From contig NZ_CP031947.1 of assembly GCF_003443535.1 (NCBI RefSeq), forward strand, positions 558,001 through 622,000: a stretch of 64,000 nt of DNA. The letters run 5' to 3'. Position numbers and translations under genes: made by a program. This document shows positions 37,276 through 46,002 of the stretch, piece after piece (within the stretch, counting starts at the first letter, position 1; every line of letters begins with the position of its first letter). The notes under the pieces are model-generated. The model had not been told where the DNA came from, did no database searches, and saw only the letters and a list, made by a program, of their open reading frames with translations. The stretch comes from Ruegeria sp. AD91A. Lineage in GTDB: Bacteria; Pseudomonadota; Alphaproteobacteria; Rhodobacterales; Rhodobacteraceae.

Positions 37276-38217
37276 TTGTCGTTGTTAAAGATTATTCTGG
37301 TTCTATGCGTTGTCGTAATCATACCGTCGCAGACCATCGCCAACATTGGAAAAGTAATAAGCGTCAAACAAGGCGCTCACATCACGCGAGCGGGAAAAGT
37401 ACAACCTGTGTATTCGGGAATGGAGGTTGTGTCGGGCGACGCACTCACCACTGATCGGACAGGCGTAATTCAAATCGTTTTTGTGGATGACACCAAGATT
37501 GCCATTGGCCCCAACGCGCGCATGGTGCTGGATGTGACCATGTTGCGAAGTAACCGCAAGGCCAAGAGCTTTGCTGTTCAGGCCTTGGGTGGCAGTTTTC
37601 GGTTTATTTCCGGGAAAAGCCGAAAGAGAGCCTACTCGATCAGGACTCCGTCGGCGACAATGGCCGTGCGCGGCACGACCTTCGACATGTGGGTCGTGTC
37701 GGAAAAACAAAGCGCGATGCTTGTCCTGCAGGGCACGGTCCGCATGTGCGGCAGCCAGGGCTCGTGCAGATCTTCGGGACGTCAATGCAGCATGTACGCA
37801 ACAAGCGGAAACGGAGGTGTCGGTCAGCCTGCCGATCAGGCCCAATACGAACAAGCACTGAAAAGCGGATTTCCCTTCATTGAGTCTCAGGAAGGACTGC
37901 TGCCCCCTTTGCAGGTGCGAGTCGAAGGGTGTTCAGGTGATGGAGCCACCATACGGCGTGTCGAGCCTGACCGGTCGGAAGCCCGTAGAGACCCTCCTCA
38001 GCAGCGAGAAGCCCAGAATACGGGCGCCGGACCTTCGCCTTCCGCAAACAATGAACCGGAAAGAGAAGAGCCGGATCGCGAGGAGCCCGAACAGGAAGAA
38101 CCTGAGCAGGAAGAGCCCGATAGAGAAGAACCGGAACCTGACGAGCCAGAGCGGGAAGAACCTGAGCAGGAAGAACCCGAACAGGAAGAGCCCGAGCGGG
38201 AAGAGACTGACCTCTAA
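37276..38217 (+). CDS. FecR-domain protein with acidic repeat tail
   Basis: 313 aa. N-terminal signal/anchor (about 1-22, hydrophobic LLKIILVLCVVVIIPSQTIA), then a FecR-type domain (about 25-140, with GAHITRAGKVQPVYSGMEVVSGDALTTD and IRTPSATMAVRGTTFDMWV). The last 55 residues are EEPxx pentapeptide repeats, strongly acidic. The start is TTG at 37276, chosen because GGAAGGGG lies just upstream and the signal peptide follows; a TTG at 37207 has no SD. The cyclase gene follows directly. FecR domains sense or transmit periplasmic signals; here the role is probably to work with the cyclase. Confidence 0.8.
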   Translation: MSLLKIILVLCVVVIIPSQTIANIGKVISVKQGAHITRAGKVQPVYSGMEVVSGDALTTDRTGVIQIVFVDDTKIAIGPNARMVLDVTMLRSNRKAKSFAVQALGGSFRFISGKSRKRAYSIRTPSATMAVRGTTFDMWVVSEKQSAMLVLQGTVRMCGSQGSCRSSGRQCSMYATSGNGGVGQPADQAQYEQALKSGFPFIESQEGLLPPLQVRVEGCSGDGATIRRVEPDRSEARRDPPQQREAQNTGAGPSPSANNEPEREEPDREEPEQEEPEQEEPDREEPEPDEPEREEPEQEEPEQEEPEREETDL

Positions 38218-38274
38218 TTGCTCAAGAACTGCTGTTGCGTACGCAGGCCCGGTTCCATTTATCTGGAGGATGGT

Positions 38275-40506
38275 GTGAGCGACAAGGTGCGGAAATCCAA
38301 GAATGGCCGATGGGCCTTCCGCCTCGTGGGGCTGTGCCTGATCCTCTTGGGTTGCATCATCCGAGCGTGGGACCCGTACCCCGTTCGAATGACGCGTCTG
38401 ATCTATTTCGACGTTTTGCAACGACTGTCTCCGCGAGAGTTTAATCCCGAACTCCCCGTGCGCGTAGTGGATATCGATGAGGCCTCGCTTGCCAGCTGGG
38501 GGCAATGGCCCTGGCCCCGAACATTGGTTGCGCAGATGGTTCAAAATCTGGGTGACTATGGCGCCGCTACGATTGCTTTCGACATGCTGTTTGCCGAACC
38601 TGACCGGTATTCGCCATCTCACCTTCTGAACGACCCATCGCTGGCGGGTATTTTGACAGTGGAACGCCATGCCGAAAAGCTGGACAATGACGTCGTGCTG
38701 GGGATGGAAATGGCCTACTGGCCCGTGGTTCTGGGCGTGGCTGCGCGATTGTCAGCTGAAGGGGAACCCATTGCGGCTAAGGCCGGAATCATTGAATTCG
38801 GGGAGAACCCTACCGAGGGGCTGATCTCGGTCCCTCATTGGACGCCAATCGCGCCACCGTTGGGTCGGGCAGCTGCGGGTGTTGGTGGGGTCAATGTCTC
38901 ACCCATCGGTGGAACCGGCATCGTGAGACGTGCACCGGTTCTTTGGAACGGTCCGGACGGTCCGCTGCCAAGCCTTGGAATCGAAGCCCTCAGGGTTGCC
39001 TTGGGTGAGACCAGTATTTTCGTGGAAGGCGCGCCTGACGAAGCAGGCATCATGCTGGCCACCGAAATCGCCGGATATCGATTGCCTACAACCGAGAATG
39101 GCGAGCTTTGGCTGAAATACCGGCGGGACACCCCCGACCTCTACATTTCAGCCAAGGATGTTCTGGAAGGCTCGGAAAACCCCGAGCTGCGATCTGAAAT
39201 CGAAGGCAGAATAATCCTGATCGGAACGTCCGCTGCCGGATTATTCGATATTCATCAGACGGCACTTGGCGAAAGCGTCCCAGGTGTTTCAATTCATGCT
39301 CAGATGATCGAACAAATCCTGACCGATGAAATGCTCAGCCGGTCCGACGTGACCTCAGCGCAGGAATTGCTGGCCTTTGCGTTTCTCGGGCTTGTCGTGA
39401 TTGCCGTCATGTCCAGCTTTGGCGCCATTGCATCCTTTATCGCCGGTGGCATAGCAGCCGCCGCTGTTCTTGCCATCAGCTGGCTGGTTTTTCAAAACCA
39501 GTCAGTCCTTTTCGATGCCACCTTTCCCCTGATTGGAGGAATCGCAAATTTTGGTCTGCTGGCGGGGTATCTTTTCGTATCGACCGAGCGCGAAAAGCGC
39601 GAAATTCGAAAAGTCTTTTCGCATTACGTGGCCCCGGAAATCCTTGATGAAATGGAGAATACGGGTCACCAGCTGCAATTGGGCGGTGAAAGTCAGGAAA
39701 TCACCGTATTGTTTTCGGATATCCGCGGTTTCACGGCTCTGTCCGAATCCGCAACGGCCACAGAACTTGTTTCGTTGTTGAATGCGCTGTTTTCCAAGCT
39801 TGGGGATCAGATCCTGCATGAACGTGGTACGATCGACAAGTTCATCGGTGACGCCATCATGGCCTTCTGGAACGCACCTTTGCCCGTTGCCGACCATCCA
39901 TGCCGCGCAGCGCTTGCCGCGCTCAGGATGCGGGGTGCTTTGGCACAATTCAATGCATCCGACATCATGCGGAACCGAAAGCCGATAGCGCTGGCAACAG
40001 GAATTGCCACAGGGCAGGCCTGCGTCGGCAACATAGGATCGCAGAAACGGTTCAACTATACAGTTATCGGAGATGTCGTGAATGTTTCGGCACGTATCGA
40101 ACAATCCTGTCGAACAGTTGATTATGACATCGTCGTCTCAAACGGGGTTTTTCAAGCTGGACAAGATGACCTGGCGTTTCTGGAGGCAGGCCACGTTGAT
40201 CTTAAAGGAAAAGCCAACCCTGAACCTGTTTTTGTTCTTGTAGGTGATTCCGCTTTGCGGAAGACCACTGCATTCCAAAATCTCCTTGCTCAGCACAGTG
40301 ATTTGATCTCAGCGCTGAGAACCCGAAAGCCTCAGGGTGACATCGCGCGTTTGTTTCCGCGCTGCGAAAAACTCGCAGAAGATATCGAACCCGGATTACG
40401 CCAGTTCTATCGCGCCCTGCCCGGTCGTGCAGCTGATTTCAGAACAGATTCACCATCAGGGCAAGCCATGTTCACCCGATACAATCGAATGAAGGGATCT
40501 GGATAG
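38275..40506 (+). CDS. CHASE2-domain class III adenylate cyclase
   Basis: 743 aa. One N-terminal helix, a CHASE2 sensor (about 30-320, FDVLQRLSPREF, VVDIDEASLASWGQWPWPR, GRIILIGTSAAGLFD), three membrane helices (about 345-440) and a class III cyclase domain (about 480-650). Catalytic motifs are SDIRGFTALSE and DKFIGDAIMAFW (metal Asp, substrate Lys), NYTVIGDVVNVSARIEQ (Thr, transition-state Asn/Arg). Lys and Thr at the specificity positions favour ATP over GTP. GTG at 38275 is preferred over TTG at 38218 because GGAGGA lies just upstream. A pairing of FecR with CHASE2 cyclases recurs in bacteria. Confidence 0.88.
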   Translation: MSDKVRKSKNGRWAFRLVGLCLILLGCIIRAWDPYPVRMTRLIYFDVLQRLSPREFNPELPVRVVDIDEASLASWGQWPWPRTLVAQMVQNLGDYGAATIAFDMLFAEPDRYSPSHLLNDPSLAGILTVERHAEKLDNDVVLGMEMAYWPVVLGVAARLSAEGEPIAAKAGIIEFGENPTEGLISVPHWTPIAPPLGRAAAGVGGVNVSPIGGTGIVRRAPVLWNGPDGPLPSLGIEALRVALGETSIFVEGAPDEAGIMLATEIAGYRLPTTENGELWLKYRRDTPDLYISAKDVLEGSENPELRSEIEGRIILIGTSAAGLFDIHQTALGESVPGVSIHAQMIEQILTDEMLSRSDVTSAQELLAFAFLGLVVIAVMSSFGAIASFIAGGIAAAAVLAISWLVFQNQSVLFDATFPLIGGIANFGLLAGYLFVSTEREKREIRKVFSHYVAPEILDEMENTGHQLQLGGESQEITVLFSDIRGFTALSESATATELVSLLNALFSKLGDQILHERGTIDKFIGDAIMAFWNAPLPVADHPCRAALAALRMRGALAQFNASDIMRNRKPIALATGIATGQACVGNIGSQKRFNYTVIGDVVNVSARIEQSCRTVDYDIVVSNGVFQAGQDDLAFLEAGHVDLKGKANPEPVFVLVGDSALRKTTAFQNLLAQHSDLISALRTRKPQGDIARLFPRCEKLAEDIEPGLRQFYRALPGRAADFRTDSPSGQAMFTRYNRMKGSG

Positions 40507-40525
40507 GCGGCGTTCCGCCCCTATC
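40502..40525 (+). terminator. Possible terminator after the cyclase gene
   Basis: GATAGGCGG and CCGCCCCTATC form an imperfect stem with a four-base loop that overlaps the cyclase stop codon. No T-run follows, so it may be a weak or Rho-assisted terminator. Confidence 0.35.
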
Positions 40526-40896
40526 TAATCCGAAGCTTTGCGTTCCGTCCCATGCAAACAAACACATTCGTTCCGGGCGCGGTATGCATGGGGCCTTGCT
40601 GGCCAGATAGCAATTCTGGTCATAAGCCGGAGCCGCAGTCTCGCGATACTCGCGTTCAACTTAGTTGCCCAACTCGTGACAGGTCACGATGAGCAACAAA
40701 CCCACTCATGAAAGATTGCCATATTCGGACCCAAAAACGCCGACATTCTGCAATGCTCAACTTGAACAAGGTGGCGCGGCAGGAAAAAGACCGCTGATTG
40801 AACTTTCAGATCTCACCACAAGGCCCGTGCGATGAATGCCGCCTGACTTCGACAACTCATAAAAAACCCAACACACAAACCCTTCATCATCGGTTG
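40507..40896. other. Intergenic stretch between the cyclase and the sugar ABC operon
   Basis: 390 bases between converging genes. Apart from the possible hairpin at the left end I see no gene, tRNA or repeat. Confidence 0.6.
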
Positions 40897-41892
40897 TTAT
40901 TCGAGACGGGAACCCTGAGGGTCGAAGCGGTAGACCCTGCTCGGTGAATACCCAAACCGGATGCTCTGACCGGCCTCAACCTGATGCTGCCCGAACAGGC
41001 GTGCGGTGATCTGGTGATCCTGCATCATGGCAATCACGTTGGTGTCACCGCCCAAATGCTCGACATGGGTGACGTTTGCGACAACCGGGCCATCATCAGA
41101 CAAAAATAGGTCTTCCGGGCGGATTCCCGTTGTAATGTTTGCGCTTTCGCCAATCATGCTGGCGGGAAAGAAATTCATCGACGGCGCCCCAAGGAAACCG
41201 GCCACGAACTGGTTGGCGGGGTTGTTGTAAAGCTCCATCGGGCTGCCGACCTGTTCCACACGCCCGTCGCGCAGAACGACGATCTTGTCGGCAAGAGTCA
41301 TTGCCTCGGTCTGGTCATGGGTCACGTAGATCATCGAAGCGTCAAGCTGCCGGTGCAGGTTCGCAATTTCCAACCGTGTATTCATACGCAGAGCCGCGTC
41401 GAGATTGGACAGAGGCTCGTCGAACAGGAACAGTTTCGGTTCCCGCACGATGGCGCGACCGATGGCGACGCGCTGGCGCTGACCACCGGACAGTTCGGAA
41501 GGATATCTGTCGAGGTAAGGTTCGAGGTTCAGCATCTTGCTTGCCCTGGCAACACGCTCTTCGATGACCTGCCTGCTCTGGCCCTCCTGTTTCAGCGCCA
41601 ATGACATGTTCTTGCGCACGTTCAGGTGGGGGTAGAGAGCATAGCTCTGGAACACCATTGCGATACCGCGCTTTGAGGGCGGGGTGAGGTTCATGACCTC
41701 ACCGCCGATGCACACGTCGCCCGACGTCACATCCTCCAACCCCGCGATGACACGCAGAAGGGTGGATTTACCGCAACCCGAAGGGCCGACAAAGACGACA
41801 AATTCGCCCTCGTCAACTTCGATATTGATATCCCTGAGGACCTCGACGGTGCCGAAGGACTTGTTCACGTTTTGCAGCGTCAGGGCGGTCAT
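40897..41892 (-). CDS. ugpC: UgpC/MalK-type carbohydrate ABC transporter ATPase
   Basis: 331 aa ATPase. Walker A GPSGCGKST, Q-loop FQSYALYPHL, ABC signature LSGGQRQRVAIGRAI, Walker B LFLFDEPLSNLD and switch THDQTEAMTLADKIV. The C-terminal TOBE-like region (about 240-331) with TGIRPEDLFLSDDG is typical of sugar importers. Last gene of the minus-strand operon, overlapping the oxidoreductase by four bases. Gene symbol reflects the general subfamily; the substrate is inferred from the neighbours. Confidence 0.9.
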   Translation of the reverse strand: MTALTLQNVNKSFGTVEVLRDINIEVDEGEFVVFVGPSGCGKSTLLRVIAGLEDVTSGDVCIGGEVMNLTPPSKRGIAMVFQSYALYPHLNVRKNMSLALKQEGQSRQVIEERVARASKMLNLEPYLDRYPSELSGGQRQRVAIGRAIVREPKLFLFDEPLSNLDAALRMNTRLEIANLHRQLDASMIYVTHDQTEAMTLADKIVVLRDGRVEQVGSPMELYNNPANQFVAGFLGAPSMNFFPASMIGESANITTGIRPEDLFLSDDGPVVANVTHVEHLGGDTNVIAMMQDHQITARLFGQHQVEAGQSIRFGYSPSRVYRFDPQGSRLE

Positions 41893-42923
41893 ATGCGTGC
41901 CTCTTTCAGCGAAATGGGTTGGCCTGTACGGATGCTTTCATCAGCGGCCAGGCAGATGGCCAGCGATTGCACCGCGTCGTTCATGTGGCGGGTCAGATCG
42001 ATATCTTCGGCGATGGCGCGCAGCATATAGGCTTGCTCGGCGTCGCAGAGTTCCTGATGGCCGGGTTCATCGGGCAGGTCGATCGTCTGGTCACCTTCGG
42101 GGCGGTGAACCAGAAGACCGCCGACCTTAGTGTGACCGTCGATATCGGCCGATGCGCCCTTGTTGCCATCAGTGATCGAGACCGAGCCGTTGGGTGAGAT
42201 GATATCTTTCACGAAGAACGCGGTTTCGGACATCATCGGGCCCCAGCCGGCTTCGTACCAACCGAGCGAGCCGTCTTCGAAGATCACCTGGAACTGGCCG
42301 TAGTTATACATATCTTCGGAAATCTCGTCACTCAGACGCAGACCCATGCCATGCACGCGGACGGGATCGGAGTCGGTGATCTGGCACATCACATCGACGT
42401 AATGCACACCGCAATCGACGATAGGGGACGTCGTCTGCATCAAGGCCTTGTGCGTTTCCCATTCGGCCCCGCTGCTTTGCTGGTTCAGGTTCAGACGGAA
42501 GACATATGGTCCTCCGAGTTCGCGCGCCTCCGCGATCAGGCGCATCCAAGAGGGGTGGTGCCGCAGAATGTATCCGATCACCAGTTTCCGGTCAGTTTCC
42601 ACTGCTTTTGCGACCACGCGTCTGGCGTCCGCAACCGTCGTGGCCAGTGGTTTTTCAACAAAGACATGCGCGCCTGATTCCATTGCGGCGCAGGCGAAGT
42701 CTGCGTGGCTGTCGGAATAGGTTGCGACGACGACCAGATCGGGGTTTGTTTCGGCCAGTGCCGCCTGAAAATCCGGATAGGCCGGATAGCCTGACAAATC
42801 GGTATGATCCACTCGACCTGAGCGGTTGACCAGTCCCACGAGCTGCGCGTCGGGGTGACGATGATGGGTCAAGGCATGGCTCAGGCCCATGTTGCCAAGA
42901 CCAGCGATCAGAACCCGGGTCAT
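41889..42923 (-). CDS. Gfo/Idh/MocA-family oxidoreductase
   Basis: 344 aa. N-terminal NAD(P)-binding Rossmann domain with VLIAGLGNMGLSHALTH, the conserved EKP (VFVEKPLATTV) and C-terminal substrate domain with DCGVHYVDVMCQ. Such enzymes oxidise or epimerise sugars and sugar acids, or hydrolyse glycosides by a redox mechanism. It sits inside a sugar import operon, overlapping both neighbours by four bases, so it must act on the imported sugar or a glycoside of it. The exact reaction is not known; it has no counterpart in the standard MurNAc route. Confidence 0.88.
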   Translation of the reverse strand: MTRVLIAGLGNMGLSHALTHHRHPDAQLVGLVNRSGRVDHTDLSGYPAYPDFQAALAETNPDLVVVATYSDSHADFACAAMESGAHVFVEKPLATTVADARRVVAKAVETDRKLVIGYILRHHPSWMRLIAEARELGGPYVFRLNLNQQSSGAEWETHKALMQTTSPIVDCGVHYVDVMCQITDSDPVRVHGMGLRLSDEISEDMYNYGQFQVIFEDGSLGWYEAGWGPMMSETAFFVKDIISPNGSVSITDGNKGASADIDGHTKVGGLLVHRPEGDQTIDLPDEPGHQELCDAEQAYMLRAIAEDIDLTRHMNDAVQSLAICLAADESIRTGQPISLKEARI

Positions 42924-43759
42924 TTGACAGCTCCTGAAGTGATGCCACGGATCAGCTGGCGCGAGAAGATAACGTAGAGCACTAGAACCGGCAGGATCGC
43001 CATGCTGAGTGCGGAAAGAACTGCGTTCCAGTCGGTGACAAACTGGCCGATGAAGACCTGGCTGCCCAGCGTCAGGGTTTTGGTCTCTTCAGCGGGTGCC
43101 AGAATCAGCGGGAACCAGAGATCGTTCCAGATAGGGATCATGTTGAAAACAGCGACCGTTGCCATGGCAGGCCGAACCAGAGGCAGCACCAACCGAAAAA
43201 AGATCGTGTATTCCGAAAGCCCGTCGATACGCCCTGCGTTCTTCAGGTCATCACTGACCTGGCGCATGAACTCGGACAGGATGAACACGGCCAACGGCAA
43301 GCCCTGTGCCGTGTAGACGAAGATCAGGGCCCAGAGCGTGTTCACAAGCCCCGTTGCGACCATCATCTCCAGAATCGCCACTGTGCCGATGCGGATTGGG
43401 ATCATGATCCCAAGTGCCAGATAGAGTCCCATCAACATGTTGCCCTTGAACCGGTATTCGCTGAGGGCAAAGGCCGCCATGGCACCGAACAGCAAGATAA
43501 AGGTCAGTGAAGCCACGGTGACGATCAGCGAGTTCTGAAAGTAGAGGAAGAAATCCCCCTGCTTCATCACCGTCTGGTAGCCGATCAGGGAAAAGCTTTC
43601 GGCATCAGGCAATGCGAGCGGTTCGCGAAAGATGGCACGGCGCGTTTTGAAGCTGTTGATGATGATCACGAAAACCGGGAACAGGGCGATCAGAGTGTAA
43701 AGGATCAACGCTCCATGCATTGCGGCGGTATTCAGCGGATTCGAGCGTGCTTTGTTCAT
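42920..43759 (-). CDS. Carbohydrate ABC transporter permease (MalG type)
   Basis: 279 aa inner-membrane permease with six predicted helices and the EAA-type loop (DDLKNAGRIDGLSEYTIFFRLVLPLVRPA). ATG at 43759 is used because MNKARSN is a natural permease N-terminus and lies 10 bases after the preceding permease stop; a longer in-frame extension runs into that permease. Pairs with the MalF-type permease. Confidence 0.9.
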   Translation of the reverse strand: MNKARSNPLNTAAMHGALILYTLIALFPVFVIIINSFKTRRAIFREPLALPDAESFSLIGYQTVMKQGDFFLYFQNSLIVTVASLTFILLFGAMAAFALSEYRFKGNMLMGLYLALGIMIPIRIGTVAILEMMVATGLVNTLWALIFVYTAQGLPLAVFILSEFMRQVSDDLKNAGRIDGLSEYTIFFRLVLPLVRPAMATVAVFNMIPIWNDLWFPLILAPAEETKTLTLGSQVFIGQFVTDWNAVLSALSMAILPVLVLYVIFSRQLIRGITSGAVK

Positions 43760-43769
43760 TGCAGAGCCC

Positions 43770-44684
43770 TCACAACTGATACCGGCGCATCCGGGTCTGG
43801 ATGCCGAAAAGGTAAATGCAAACACCGACAAGGATGATGGCGAACATGGCACCGGCAATGGCGGACCCCATATACGGATCACCCAATTGCAGCTGGAAGC
43901 CAAAGAACGTGCGGTACATGAAAGTGCCCAGGATGTCGGTCGAAAAATCTGGCCCCGCCAGCGCGCCCTGAGAAACATAGATCAGATCGAATGCGTTGAA
44001 ATTGCCCACGAATGTGAGGATCGAGATGATCCCGATCGAGGGCAGGATCAGCGGCAGTTTTATTTTCCAGAAAGCCGAAGCTCCGGTGATCCCGTCAATC
44101 TCGCCGGCTTCAAGAATTTCTTCAGGGATCGACAGCAGGGCCGCGTAGATCAGCATCATCGGGATGCCGACAAATTGCCAGACCGAGACGAGCGCCAGAG
44201 TTGTCAGCGCGTATTCTTCCTTGCCTAACCACGGAGCAAACAGGGATTTCAGGCCAACAGCGTCCAGCATCGAGGGCGCAATCCCCCAAAGCGGAGACAG
44301 GATCAGTTTCCAGGCAAAACCCACAATCACGAAGCTCAGGATCGTCGGAATGAAAATAGCCGACCGATAAAGCGCGGCAAAGCGCAGCCTCGGGTGTGAC
44401 AGGATCGCGGCCAGAGCGATTCCGATGGGGTTCTGCACCAGCATGTGGATCAGGAAGAACCAGAAGTTGTTGCCCAACGCATTCCAGAATTGCTCGGACC
44501 ACAGCGGATCAAAGAACAAGGTTCGGAAATTCTCCAACCCCACATACACACGTGCCTGATCGACTTCGGTGAACAGCGCGAAGCGCAGTGTATTGAACAA
44601 GGGCAGGATCATCACCGCCGTGTAGACCAGCACCGCAGGTGCAAGGAAAACGGCGATGTGCCAGCGTATGCGGCGCGTCTGCAT
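43770..44684 (-). CDS. Carbohydrate ABC transporter permease (MalF type)
   Basis: 304 aa permease, six predicted helices, EAA loop in the second half (EEILEAGEIDGITGASAFWKIKLPLILP). The starting QTRRIRWHIAVFLAPAVLVYTAVMILPL is a common sugar-permease N-terminus. Preceded by a 67-base spacer that carries a stem-loop (44707-44733) after the binding protein gene. Confidence 0.9.
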   Translation of the reverse strand: MQTRRIRWHIAVFLAPAVLVYTAVMILPLFNTLRFALFTEVDQARVYVGLENFRTLFFDPLWSEQFWNALGNNFWFFLIHMLVQNPIGIALAAILSHPRLRFAALYRSAIFIPTILSFVIVGFAWKLILSPLWGIAPSMLDAVGLKSLFAPWLGKEEYALTTLALVSVWQFVGIPMMLIYAALLSIPEEILEAGEIDGITGASAFWKIKLPLILPSIGIISILTFVGNFNAFDLIYVSQGALAGPDFSTDILGTFMYRTFFGFQLQLGDPYMGSAIAGAMFAIILVGVCIYLFGIQTRMRRYQL

Positions 44685-44706
44685 GGGATTCTCCGGGGAA
44701 AAGTGT

Positions 44707-44733
44707 CGGGCGCGGCGCGATGGGCCGCACCCG
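44707..44733 (-). other. Intercistronic stem-loop after the binding-protein gene
   Basis: CGGG-x-GCGGC and GCCGC-x-CCCG arms (one mismatch) around a seven-base loop, between the solute-binding protein stop and the permease start. This position is typical for stems that stabilise the upstream binding-protein mRNA or partly stop transcription. Confidence 0.5.
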
Positions 44734-44751
44734 GAGAGAGTGGTTCAGATG

Positions 44752-46002
44752 TTACTGATGCGGTGCGTACCAGCTGGCCAAACCATCTTGCAGTTTTTTG
44801 CCCAAAGCCTCAGAGCTTTCGGTGCCCTTGATGGCTGCAACGGATGCACCCCAGGTCTCGTTTTCAAGGTTGGGTGTGCCGCGTGACAGGATCTGATAAG
44901 TCGAACGGATGGTGCTCTCGCACTCATCCCGCCACCCGACGATTTCCTTGGCAAGAGGATCTTCCAATTCAACCGGGGTGTTGGAAAGAGGGAAGAAACC
45001 GGGAACCGCATTGCCGAAGATGCTGGCGAATTCGGGGCTTGCGACCCAGGCCAGGAACGTACGGGCAGCCTCCTGGTTTTCGCTGGCAGCATTCAGGCCG
45101 ATGCCAATATCGGTATGGTCCGAGATATAGCAGGTGTCACCGGCATTTTGGACCGGCGGCTTGAAGGCGCCCATCTCAAAATCAGCCTGTGTGTTGAAAC
45201 CTGCAATCTCCCAGCTGCCTGCCGGGTAAATTGCGGCGCGGCCCAATGTGAACAGGTTCTGGCTGTCGGGATAGGTCTGCGCCTCATATCCGTCACCCAG
45301 ATAATCGGCCCATTTCGCCAAAGTGGCAAAGGGCGCGACCCACTGAGGGTCGGTCAGTTTCTGCTCGCCCCTGATCAATGCCAGTCGGCCTTCTTCACCT
45401 TTCCAGTAGTTCGGGCCGATATTGTTATAGCCCATCGTTGCGGCTTCCCACTGGTCATTCGTGCCCATTGCCATCGGTATATAGGTGCCGTCTTCCTTGA
45501 TCTTGTCCAACACTTCAAAGAATTCTGCCTCGGTGGTCGGAACGTCCAGACCCAATTCGTTGAACGCGTCCTTGTTGTAAATGAAACCGTGGATCACCGA
45601 TGCCATCGGAACACAAAAGCTGGCCGACGCATCGTCTGTCTGCCACGCGGATTTGGCAACGTCCGAGAAGTTGTTCATCGCATCCAGATCGGACAGGTCG
45701 GTCAGATGGCCTGCTTCGTAAAGCGCCAGAGAAGCATCGAACGGGCGGCAGGTGATCAGATCACCGGCGGATCCGGCTTCCAGCTTGGAGTTCAGAACGG
45801 CGTTGTACTCTGCCGGGGCTGAAGGCGAAAAAACAACTTTGATATCTGGATTGGCCGCCTCGAATGCGGGGATGATCTTTTCCTGCCAGAGAGCGAGGTC
45901 ATCGTTGCGCCAGCTTTCGATTGTCAGCGTAGCGTCTCGCGCATAGGCGCTTGTGACCAGCGCCGTGCTCATCAGAGCCAGGCTCAGAACTTTGCGTTTC
46001 AT
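44752..46002 (-). CDS. ABC transporter extracellular sugar-binding protein
   Basis: Periplasmic solute-binding protein (family 1), 416 aa. Signal peptide about 1-21 (cleavage after AYA), mature part with the TIESWRNDDLALWQEKIIPAFEAANPDIKVVF opening and AGSAGDLITCRPFDA hinge. It delivers the sugar to the two permeases. It overlaps the murQ-like stop by four bases. Expected ligand, from context, is an amino sugar such as MurNAc or GlcNAc, or a small disaccharide. Confidence 0.9.
   Translation of the reverse strand: MKRKVLSLALMSTALVTSAYARDATLTIESWRNDDLALWQEKIIPAFEAANPDIKVVFSPSAPAEYNAVLNSKLEAGSAGDLITCRPFDASLALYEAGHLTDLSDLDAMNNFSDVAKSAWQTDDASASFCVPMASVIHGFIYNKDAFNELGLDVPTTEAEFFEVLDKIKEDGTYIPMAMGTNDQWEAATMGYNNIGPNYWKGEEGRLALIRGEQKLTDPQWVAPFATLAKWADYLGDGYEAQTYPDSQNLFTLGRAAIYPAGSWEIAGFNTQADFEMGAFKPPVQNAGDTCYISDHTDIGIGLNAASENQEAARTFLAWVASPEFASIFGNAVPGFFPLSNTPVELEDPLAKEIVGWRDECESTIRSTYQILSRGTPNLENETWGASVAAIKGTESSEALGKKLQDGLASWYAPHQ

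Noticed and set aside
38055..38210. Tandem repeats resembling a CRISPR array
   Set aside because: Repeat units are in frame, 15 bases long, have no spacers and encode EEPxx peptides.
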